NCBI RefSeq assembly: GCF_022662105.1 | Contig: NZ_JAKMCP010000005.1 | Location: 62,001 to 126,000, forward strand | Length of the DNA: 64,000 nucleotides | Source of the DNA: Aestuariivivens sediminis | GTDB taxonomy: Bacteria > Bacteroidota > Bacteroidia > Flavobacteriales > Flavobacteriaceae | Direction of reading: 5' to 3' | Part shown: positions 56,028-64,000 of the stretch, piece after piece | Layout of the letters: every line of letters starts with the position of its first letter | Position numbering within the stretch: position 1 is the first letter of the stretch | The notes under the pieces: model-generated | Databases searched by the model: none | Told to the model about the DNA's origin: nothing | What the model saw: only the letters and a program-made list of their open reading frames with translations | Program-made: the position numbers and the translations under genes

Positions 56028-59000
56028 ATGAAGAAAAAGTACTATATATTTATGTTTTTCGGTATATTGTTTAATCTGGGGGTTCTCAAAGTGTTCTCCT
56101 TGGCTCATACTTTTTATCCCGTTGAACCAATTGCGCCATTGGAATGGTTTTATCCTTCGTCAGAACGGGAAGGCTATATAGGAGTTTTTAAAAATCTCCC
56201 ACTAGACGATCCTTCCGATAACGTATTTACTGTATTCATAAAAGATTTACCCAAAGAAAATGTTGCGGTTTGGTTAACCTATGAGCTATATGGGATTGCT
56301 GATTATACTGGAATTTCACACAGTATTAATGACCAACTTGCTACAGGTGGAAGATTTGTTAGTACTTCAAATTATTGGCAACCTCAAAAGGAACGCATTA
56401 AAAAAGAATGGCTAAAGTCCGGAGAAAATCTAATAAGATTTACACTCCCTCAACAGTCAGGTTATAGCTATAAGATCCGGAAACTGGGTATTAAAATTAG
56501 AGCGATGGATACTGAAAACAGAACCATCGTAATTAATCAACCTGTTGATCGTATTTGTTCTAAAGATCAAGCCTATCTACAAGGTTTTTTAACCGGTAGA
56601 AATAGTGAAAAAGCTAAACTTTATATTGAAGGGGAGACAGTGCCTTTAATGTCTTCAGGATTTGAAACAGTTTTAAAAACACCGGATTCAGAACAAGTTT
56701 GGAGTACCATAGTAAAGGCCATTTTTCCAGATGGTGAAACTCTGGAAAAGCAGGTAACTTTTGAAAATTCCAACCGTTATAACCTGGCGAATAACATAGG
56801 TCTGCGAACATTTAAAACGAGAACAAATCGGTATATACCGGGAAAAACCTTTAATCTTGAATTGGCAGGAACCGAAGTTTCTCTTGGACCAAAAGCTTTC
56901 AGTCACTCCAAAGATTTGTCTATTCTTGCTTTAAGGGACGTAGATTATCCCTCATTGAACGCCAATATTAGAAATGTTACCAAAACCCATAATGGCTATA
57001 GATTTTTACCTTATGGAGCGACTCTAAAAGAAAAGGCAGTCATTTCAATGGGATATGATAAGCTCAAAATTCCCGATGGGTATACAGAAAATGATATACG
57101 AACTTTTTATTTTGATAATGAACTCAAAAAATGGATCGCACTAAAAAAGGTTGGATTGGATCAGGAGCGCCAGCGTATCATTTCTGAAACACATCAATTT
57201 ACCGATATGATCAATGGCGTGCTAATAGTTCCGAATGCGCCTGAGACTTTAGGTTACATCCCCACAACTATGCAGAACATGAATGTGGCAAATCCTTCAA
57301 TTGAGGTAAATACAATAGAACCTCCTCAGGCTAATGCCATGGGAACTGCAACACTGTCGTACCCCATTGAAATTCCGGAAGGACGTCAAGGGATTCAACC
57401 AGAAATTAATTTACAATATAGCAGTGATGGAGGTAATAATTGGCTTGGGCTAGGTTGGGATTTACAAATGGGTAGTGTAACCATTGAAACGCGCTGGGGT
57501 GTCCCTCGCTATTTGAATGATAAGGAATCGGAAACCTATTTGCTGAATGGAGAGCAACTTTGGCCGGTGGCTCATCGTAATGAATTTGTGGCAAGAACAC
57601 CGGAAAAACGATTCTATAAACGTGTGGAAGGTGATTTCTCTAAAATAATTCGTCATGGCGATAATCCAACCAATTATTGGTGGGAGGTAACCAGTAAATC
57701 AGGAATACGTTTTTCTTATGGCGGTGCTTCCAAATTGGCTGGAATAGATCCAAATGCGGTATTAAGAGATGCTGATAACAACATTGCGAAATGGGCTTTG
57801 GTGGAAATGCGGGATTTAAATGGGAATTTTTGTAAATATGAGTATAGTAAAGTTCAGGATCCCGGTGTTTCCCGGGGCACTGTTCAGGGATACAATATTT
57901 ATCTCAATAAAATAACCTATACTGGATTTGAGACCTCAGCAGGTAATTATGAAGTCGATTTTATAAGAGACCGGCAATTGGGGGAAGACCTCCGGAAAGA
58001 TGTGTCGATAGACGCTTTACTAGGTTTTAAAATGGTTACCGCTGATTTACTTCGTAGGATTGAAATATATTTTAAAGGTGAAAAGATCCGTAGCTACGAA
58101 CTCAATTATGTCGAAGGAGCCTTTTTTAAAACATTATTAAATCGAATAACCCAATTGGATGCCTCGGATAATGTTTTTAATCATCACGAATTTACTTATT
58201 ACGACGATGTTAACTCTGAAAATGGATATGATCCGTATCTGCCGGATTCAAATTGGGAGGGGCCTGATGATGACGTACCCGGAAATAGGTTTCTTGATAA
58301 ATCTTCTATGTTGGGTGGCTCAAGATCTGTAGGTGGAGGATTTGGAATGGCTGTTACAGTTGGACCTTTTGACGGATTGCTGTTTACTAAGGATAATACG
58401 GCCGGGGCAAATGTAGGGGCCAACCTTTCAAGATTTAACGGCTTGATTGCCTTCGTTGATATTAACGGGGACGGACTTGACGATAAGGTTTTTAAATCAA
58501 AATCTAATGCCGGGCTCTTTTTCCGACCAAATTTATCGGATAAACAAGGAAATATTGTTTTTGGTGAACCCATAGAAATATCCGGGGTTTCGGATTTTGA
58601 AGTGGGTTGGAACAATAGTGTGAACAGGGGGATAGAATCGAATTTTATTGTTCGGGCAGCCAAAGATAATGCTATTAGTACAAATGTTACCAACACTTAC
58701 TTTGCTGATGTTAATGGAGATAAGTTGATGGATATTGTTAAAAGAGGAACCGTATATTTTAACCATTTAGTAAATGGGGTACCAACGTTTTCAACAACAA
58801 GTGCGGGTACGCCAAGCCCAATTTTTGCCAATAATGCCATTGATGGCGATATTGTGGAACCGGAGACTGACGAAGAAAAACAGAAGAAAATTGACGACAA
58901 TCCACTGCATGATGTTATTCGGGTTTGGGAAGCACCTTACACAGGAATTGTAAATGTTTATGCACCCGTATCACTACTAAAACCTGAGGATCCTGCTGTA

Positions 59001-62000
59001 GTGGGTACTGAGGATGGGGTTCGCGTTGCTATTCAGCATAATGGTGCAGAACTTTGGAGTAAAATAATTAGTCCTGAGGATCTTAATCAACATCTTCCTG
59101 CTAGTGTTGCTGCCATCTCTATAACCGCAGGTGACCGAATTTATTTCAGAGTTCAATCTATCGAGAACGGTACTAATGATCAGGTGATCTGGAAACCCAT
59201 AATTACTTATTTAAATTTTGGTTCACAACGCATGGATGCCAATAATCTGCCGGTTTTTCAGTTCAATTCCTATAAAGATTTTTTAATATCGGCACCCATG
59301 TCGATTGGTATGCCAATTGATGGAACGATAACCATAGAGGGCAGCTTAACAAAACCTCAGACATCCGATAATATGATATTGGAGATTGTTAAAGAAGGTA
59401 AGGGCACTGCCGAAGTGAGTACTTTAACCATTACCAAAGCGCCTATTTTAGCTCGGAAATGTAAAATAATTTTAAATGGATTAGAACATGTACTTCCTAC
59501 CACTCGAGGAACGGAAAACGATGCTGCTACTGAACTAAATAAGGAAATTAACAAAATAACAGGTTACCGATCTACAGTTTCGGACAATGTCATCACTATA
59601 ACCTCAGATTATTATAGAAGTGAAATTGATATGGAATTTGATCCCTACAGAGCTCCTAGTATGAAAGCGGAAGCCAAAACTACAGTTCAAGGGGAGAATG
59701 GCGATCGTAAAGTTTTTAAGCATCTGGATTTAGAATGGAATGATGTAGAGATGAATACTGATATTACCTTAGAAAATGTTAACGTAGAAAAGGATGATGA
59801 TTTATTTTTCAGATTAATATCTGATACGGACCTTCCATGGCCTGAATTAGAATGGCATCCCAGAGTGTTTTATACGGCATCATCAGATCCGGATTTTGCG
59901 GAGGTGACTGACGATGAAGGCAACCCGCTTTTGGAATATTTCCCTGTTGTTGATCAGAGTATTTATAATAGGAGTATTAGTCCTACGGGATCCTGGAAAA
60001 CAGTGCAAAAAGACACAATTAACGTTTTACCAAAATTACCTTTTGATATCATAATCCATTCAGATGATATTACAGTGGATGATAATGAAAATGAGATCAT
60101 TTTCACTATCAAAAAGGCAAACGAGTTGGTTTACAAGGAAGAAAAAGAAGTGGTATTTGTCCCAATTCCCTTCAACGGATTAGATGCTTACAGGGTAGAA
60201 TTACCTGACGATTTTTCCTCAAAAGAATTGATAGTTGATGATAACGAAGAATACTTTTTCGATTTCTACTTAAAAAATACAAAAGTGGCATTAAGTATGG
60301 TGCCTTCAGAGGTTGAATTAACTATTAAGGATAAAGTCATTCCAATTACTGCAGGAATTCATACCATCAGGGCAGATGAACCTATTTTCGGTTGTATGTA
60401 TAGAGGCTGGGGACAATTTGCATATAATGGTAATCGTGACCGTGGCAAGAAAACCATAAATGAAAAGGATCTGAAATTTGATGATTCCTATTATAATGAC
60501 AATTCCGATATTGACGGTACGGAATCACCAGATGATATTTTGGATAGCTTTGAGAACTCCGGGGGTAACGATCCTTCCAAAACCCTTTTTATTTATATGA
60601 CTCCGGATGTGCGAAAGCATGCTTATTTAGGCTATGATGACTTAACATACGTAAAAAGGGATAGCATAAGTTCATCCAGATTAGGAATGGACGATATCAA
60701 TCAGATCTCGCCTATCATTGAAGATGGTCCTGACGGTGGTACGGGAACAAAGGCTATTAGATTGGTCAATGTCACTTATAATCGAAGTTACCAGGGTGGT
60801 TTCAGACAGATTGTGGTTAACCTTAGTTTGGGGACCACTAATCAAAGCTATAATTACATGGATATGAATGCTGATGGCTATCCCGATATAGTTTCCTTGT
60901 TAAAAATTCAATATACCGAGCCTACGGGTGGCTTTCAAAAAAAGGCCTTCAGCCTGGGTTCTGATCTGAATGGCTCAGATATTACCATTCATGGTTCTCT
61001 GGGTGTCAACGGAGGAGGAGAATTAATTAATTCAAATAGATTTACAAAAGCAAAACGAGGAAATAAATCCAGTAAAACAGGAAAAAATGCGGCGGCACAA
61101 GGTACTGTAGGATTAAACGGCAGTATTAATGGGGATTCGGTAGCTTTTTCATTTATGGATATCAATAGCGACGGACTCCCTGATAAAGTGAGAGCTGATG
61201 GGAGTGTCGCTCTAAATTTAGGTTATAAGTTCAGTGATTATGAAAACTGGAATTTTCTTGGAATTAATCAAGGGCAAACTATTAGTGTAGGAGCTGGTTT
61301 AGCTGTAAATATAAGCTATGGAAGTATTGAGGCCGGATTGGGTATCACACGAAGTTGGAATATTCCCCGCTTAAATTTGCAGGATATTAATGGGGATGGG
61401 TTGTTAGATTGGATCCTGGATGATGAGATTGAGCTTCCTTTCGATCTTGATAAAGTTAAGGAATGGGACCCTGAAAAGTATAATGATTTTAAAGCGCCTT
61501 TGGATTCTATTATTCCGAAAAAAGATATCGAGGTTCGAATAAACACCGGAAATGGATTTTCGGAACGTATACCCTGGAAAAATGCAAAAAAAATCGGAAA
61601 AGAAAAAACATTAGGGTCTTCAATAAATGCGGCCTTCACAGCTTGTATTCCTATTGTGGTCCCCCCGGGAGTTCCTGTAGCTAAAGTGTGTTTTAATCCG
61701 GACGCCGACGTAAGTCGAGGATTCAGTAAAAGCACCTATAAGATTTCTGATTTTGATGGTGATGGATTCCCTGATCTATTAGCTTCGAATAGTCAAAATC
61801 ACATGCAAGTCAATAAATCCACAATAGGTAGAACAAATCTTTTAAAAAAAGTTATCAGGCCTCTTGGCGCCACTTTAGTCCTTAGCTATAAAAAAGAGGG
61901 TAATACTTATGATCTTCCGGAAAGCCGTTGGACACTATCACAGGTTGAAATATTTGATGGGTTTAAAGGTGATGGCGTTGATACTTTGGTGAATACCTAT

Positions 62001-64000
62001 GAATATGAAAATGGCAAGTATAATCGCAATGAGCGTGAGTTTTATGGTTTTGGAAGCGTCATAACCCATAATCTTGACACCCAACATAACCGCAGTATTT
62101 ACAGGTCGATCATTGAAAATTACCATACGGATAATTACTATAGTAAAGGACTTTTAGCCACAATGATCGTCGAGGATGCTGAAGGCCGCAAATTCACCGA
62201 AACTGAAAGTATCTATGTTTTAAGAGATATTCATTCAGGTGAGATCGCATCAAATACCAACACGGATGATGGTGCATTTTTTCCCGCCTTAGAAAAAACC
62301 CAAATACAGTATTACGAAGGACAATCTGAACCGGAGAAAAGTTCCAGTCAGGAATATAAATATGATGCTGTTGGAAATTTGATTAAGTATACCGATTTTG
62401 GAGATGAAGGTAGCGACGACGATTATACTACATTTATAAGTTATCACCACATTCCGTCTGCTTACATTATCGATATTCCTTCCGATATTGTGGTTAAAAG
62501 TAATGGAAAAACCTATCGGAAACGAACCTCCGAAATAGACCAGAATACCGGAAAGATCACTAAGCTTAGCAACTATTTAGAAAATGGGGATAAAGCAGTT
62601 TCTGATATGACCTATGATGAATTTGGGAATTTAACTGAAATCAAACATCCTGAAAATATTGACGGTGATCGATTTTTCTATAAATACCAATATGATCCGG
62701 AGGTTTCAACTTACATTACTTCGGTTACTGATGCCTATGGTTATACGTCAAATACGGATTATGACTATCGGTTTGGTAAAATGCTGTTAAATACAGACTT
62801 CAATAATCAACCAGTCAAATATGAATTGGATGATGTGGGTAGAGCAATTAGTATTACAGGACCATTGGAACTGGCCCAGGGCAAACCCTATACCATGGCT
62901 GTGGAATACAATATCAACAGTGATGTCCCTTATGCAAGAACAAAGCATTACGATCCGCGGCATCCAAACAATGATATGGAAATCATCACTTTTATTGATG
63001 GCTTAAAAAGAATGATTCAAATAAAAAAAGATGCTTCGGTTTTTACTGATAGATCTGCCCAGGATGAAGAAAAAATGATTGTTTCTGGTATTACTGAATA
63101 TGATGCTTTTAGCCGGAAAATGAAGAATTATTATCCAACTACGGAAACAAAAGGTAGTGCTACTCAGATGAGTATTATTCGTGATAATGTAAATCCTACC
63201 ATATTTACTTACGATGTTTTAGACCGTATTATCCAAACAACGGATCCCGATGGTACACTATCTTTACGAAATTATGGCTTTGGAACAGATAGGGATGGAA
63301 AAATTGAATTCAGCACAAAAATTATCGATGGAAATGGTATCGTTAAAGAAAGTTTTAAAAATTTACGTCAATTAACAACTTCCGTTAGAGAACAATATAG
63401 TCAGGGTAATGACGTATGGACTAGTTACAAGTATAGCCCTGTGAATTCCCTTGTAGATATTACAGATGATCAGAAAAATCATATAATAATTAATTATGAT
63501 TGGTTTGGCCGACGTACTGAGATCACCCATCCAGATTCTGGAACTACCAGTTATGTTTTTGACCTGAGCAATAATCTTATTAAAAAAACAACGGCTAATC
63601 TTAAAAAAATCGAAAGTGCGATTACATATGGCTATGAATTTGAAAGATTAACCCATATTTCCTATCCTGAAAACCCACAAAACAATGTGAGCTATACTTA
63701 TGGAAAGGCTGAAGCCGAAGGAAATGGTGCCGGTCGTGTGGTGTTACAGGAAGATGCTACCGGAGTTCAGGAGTTTTACTATAATCCGTTAGGTGCCCTT
63801 AACAGAAGTATCCGTACAATTGTTATTCCCGATAAAAAACCGCTGACTTACGAAACGCGCTGGGATTACGACACCTGGGGAAGGTTACTTGAAATGACCT
63901 ATCCTGATAAAGAACAGGTAACTTACAGCTATAATTTAGGAGGTAATTTAGCCTCCATGGTAGGTGATAAAGAAGGTAGAAAAAGCGATTATTTAAAACG
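56028..64000 (+). CDS. Giant SpvB/TcdB-type RHS repeat protein (5' part; continues beyond window)
   Basis: From ATG 56028 the frame is open for 2657 codons to the window end; the C-terminus is not seen. Residues 1-25 are a signal peptide or anchor (MKKKYYIFMFFGILFNLGVL). An SpvB-like domain sits at about 439-495 (GTATLSYPIEIPEGRQGIQP, LQYSSDGGNNWLGLGWDL). Six VCBS/FG-GAP-like Ca-binding motifs follow at about 810, 893, 1611, 1710, 1785 and 1907 (e.g. DINGDGLDDKVF, DFDGDGFPDLLA). TcdB/RHS YD repeats begin near 2100 (YDAVGNLIKYTD, YDEFGNLTEI, YDVLDRIIQTTDPDG, YDWFGRRTEITHPDSG). This resembles the B-C component of Tc toxins and large RHS cocoons that carry a variable C-terminal toxin. The cargo domain, if any, lies outside the window. 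40 bp after the T9SS gene. Confidence 0.92.
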   Translation, partial: MKKKYYIFMFFGILFNLGVLKVFSLAHTFYPVEPIAPLEWFYPSSEREGYIGVFKNLPLDDPSDNVFTVFIKDLPKENVAVWLTYELYGIADYTGISHSINDQLATGGRFVSTSNYWQPQKERIKKEWLKSGENLIRFTLPQQSGYSYKIRKLGIKIRAMDTENRTIVINQPVDRICSKDQAYLQGFLTGRNSEKAKLYIEGETVPLMSSGFETVLKTPDSEQVWSTIVKAIFPDGETLEKQVTFENSNRYNLANNIGLRTFKTRTNRYIPGKTFNLELAGTEVSLGPKAFSHSKDLSILALRDVDYPSLNANIRNVTKTHNGYRFLPYGATLKEKAVISMGYDKLKIPDGYTENDIRTFYFDNELKKWIALKKVGLDQERQRIISETHQFTDMINGVLIVPNAPETLGYIPTTMQNMNVANPSIEVNTIEPPQANAMGTATLSYPIEIPEGRQGIQPEINLQYSSDGGNNWLGLGWDLQMGSVTIETRWGVPRYLNDKESETYLLNGEQLWPVAHRNEFVARTPEKRFYKRVEGDFSKIIRHGDNPTNYWWEVTSKSGIRFSYGGASKLAGIDPNAVLRDADNNIAKWALVEMRDLNGNFCKYEYSKVQDPGVSRGTVQGYNIYLNKITYTGFETSAGNYEVDFIRDRQLGEDLRKDVSIDALLGFKMVTADLLRRIEIYFKGEKIRSYELNYVEGAFFKTLLNRITQLDASDNVFNHHEFTYYDDVNSENGYDPYLPDSNWEGPDDDVPGNRFLDKSSMLGGSRSVGGGFGMAVTVGPFDGLLFTKDNTAGANVGANLSRFNGLIAFVDINGDGLDDKVFKSKSNAGLFFRPNLSDKQGNIVFGEPIEISGVSDFEVGWNNSVNRGIESNFIVRAAKDNAISTNVTNTYFADVNGDKLMDIVKRGTVYFNHLVNGVPTFSTTSAGTPSPIFANNAIDGDIVEPETDEEKQKKIDDNPLHDVIRVWEAPYTGIVNVYAPVSLLKPEDPAVVGTEDGVRVAIQHNGAELWSKIISPEDLNQHLPASVAAISITAGDRIYFRVQSIENGTNDQVIWKPIITYLNFGSQRMDANNLPVFQFNSYKDFLISAPMSIGMPIDGTITIEGSLTKPQTSDNMILEIVKEGKGTAEVSTLTITKAPILARKCKIILNGLEHVLPTTRGTENDAATELNKEINKITGYRSTVSDNVITITSDYYRSEIDMEFDPYRAPSMKAEAKTTVQGENGDRKVFKHLDLEWNDVEMNTDITLENVNVEKDDDLFFRLISDTDLPWPELEWHPRVFYTASSDPDFAEVTDDEGNPLLEYFPVVDQSIYNRSISPTGSWKTVQKDTINVLPKLPFDIIIHSDDITVDDNENEIIFTIKKANELVYKEEKEVVFVPIPFNGLDAYRVELPDDFSSKELIVDDNEEYFFDFYLKNTKVALSMVPSEVELTIKDKVIPITAGIHTIRADEPIFGCMYRGWGQFAYNGNRDRGKKTINEKDLKFDDSYYNDNSDIDGTESPDDILDSFENSGGNDPSKTLFIYMTPDVRKHAYLGYDDLTYVKRDSISSSRLGMDDINQISPIIEDGPDGGTGTKAIRLVNVTYNRSYQGGFRQIVVNLSLGTTNQSYNYMDMNADGYPDIVSLLKIQYTEPTGGFQKKAFSLGSDLNGSDITIHGSLGVNGGGELINSNRFTKAKRGNKSSKTGKNAAAQGTVGLNGSINGDSVAFSFMDINSDGLPDKVRADGSVALNLGYKFSDYENWNFLGINQGQTISVGAGLAVNISYGSIEAGLGITRSWNIPRLNLQDINGDGLLDWILDDEIELPFDLDKVKEWDPEKYNDFKAPLDSIIPKKDIEVRINTGNGFSERIPWKNAKKIGKEKTLGSSINAAFTACIPIVVPPGVPVAKVCFNPDADVSRGFSKSTYKISDFDGDGFPDLLASNSQNHMQVNKSTIGRTNLLKKVIRPLGATLVLSYKKEGNTYDLPESRWTLSQVEIFDGFKGDGVDTLVNTYEYENGKYNRNEREFYGFGSVITHNLDTQHNRSIYRSIIENYHTDNYYSKGLLATMIVEDAEGRKFTETESIYVLRDIHSGEIASNTNTDDGAFFPALEKTQIQYYEGQSEPEKSSSQEYKYDAVGNLIKYTDFGDEGSDDDYTTFISYHHIPSAYIIDIPSDIVVKSNGKTYRKRTSEIDQNTGKITKLSNYLENGDKAVSDMTYDEFGNLTEIKHPENIDGDRFFYKYQYDPEVSTYITSVTDAYGYTSNTDYDYRFGKMLLNTDFNNQPVKYELDDVGRAISITGPLELAQGKPYTMAVEYNINSDVPYARTKHYDPRHPNNDMEIITFIDGLKRMIQIKKDASVFTDRSAQDEEKMIVSGITEYDAFSRKMKNYYPTTETKGSATQMSIIRDNVNPTIFTYDVLDRIIQTTDPDGTLSLRNYGFGTDRDGKIEFSTKIIDGNGIVKESFKNLRQLTTSVREQYSQGNDVWTSYKYSPVNSLVDITDDQKNHIIINYDWFGRRTEITHPDSGTTSYVFDLSNNLIKKTTANLKKIESAITYGYEFERLTHISYPENPQNNVSYTYGKAEAEGNGAGRVVLQEDATGVQEFYYNPLGALNRSIRTIVIPDKKPLTYETRWDYDTWGRLLEMTYPDKEQVTYSYNLGGNLASMVGDKEGRKSDYLK

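Noticed and set aside
58199-58696. 165-codon minus-strand ORF within the RHS gene
   Set aside because: Antisense shadow of a continuous 2657-codon frame with recognisable domains.
61316-61735. 139-codon minus-strand ORF within the RHS gene
   Set aside because: Same reason; serine/proline-rich composition typical of antisense reading.

Overview
The window looks like chromosomal DNA from a marine-type member of the Flavobacteriaceae (Bacteroidota). It is AT-rich. Four proteins carry type IX secretion (T9SS) C-terminal sorting domains, there are lipoproteins and gliding-type CHU_C domains, and at least ten genes are preceded by the Bacteroidota -7 promoter element TAnnTTTG. I see no rRNA, tRNA, CRISPR array, insertion sequence or phage gene.

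Layout. 1-1887: 5' part of uvrB (minus strand, cut by the window edge). 1961-16253: three consecutive giant T9SS type B surface proteins (1922, 1622 and 1118 aa) with different N-terminal heads, a shared family of ~100-aa repeats (about 6, 11 and 4 copies) and near-identical C-terminal sorting domains. 16280-18010: an ABC-2 permease/ATPase pair that may be co-transcribed with the third surface protein. 18130-22980: housekeeping and conserved unknown genes (353-aa unknown, TnpR-passenger-like protein, heme A synthase, CCA-adding enzyme, threonylcarbamoyl-AMP synthase). 22990-27367: an envelope-glycan cluster (rhamnosyltransferase-like enzyme, Kdo/WaaP-type kinase, two GT2 enzymes, a CDP-glycerol-transferase-like enzyme) with alternating orientation and overlapping gene ends. 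27404-33910: lipoprotein, fumarylacetoacetase, serine hydroxymethyltransferase, NTF2-like protein and a beta-helix lipoprotein. 34074-41378: two neighbouring units, thioredoxin plus TPMT-type methyltransferase, and TolC/adaptor/RND pump plus a 101-aa PII-like protein and a DUF2892 membrane protein. The tolC promoter has a perfect 16-bp palindrome near position -40. 41487-42154: a decayed GH3 beta-glucosidase. 42428-44953: PspC-DUF2339 membrane protein. 45197-53133: a tight five-gene operon (GABA-type aminotransferase, nitrilase-family amidase, Orn/Lys/Arg decarboxylase-like enzyme, ATP-grasp ligase, succinate-semialdehyde dehydrogenase) that looks like a polyamine/basic amino acid to succinate route built from an unusual set of enzymes. 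53134-54052: a 0.9-kb non-coding region with a palindrome and a 21-bp-phased direct repeat. 54053-64000: a T9SS type A protein followed by a very large SpvB/TcdB/RHS protein that runs off the window.

The most interesting parts for follow-up are the five-gene amine operon with its facing lysine-rich tails, the T9SS/RHS pair, the modular surface-protein array, and the palindrome-controlled RND/thioredoxin/methyltransferase locus. All functions are inferred from sequence reading alone; no database search was run.
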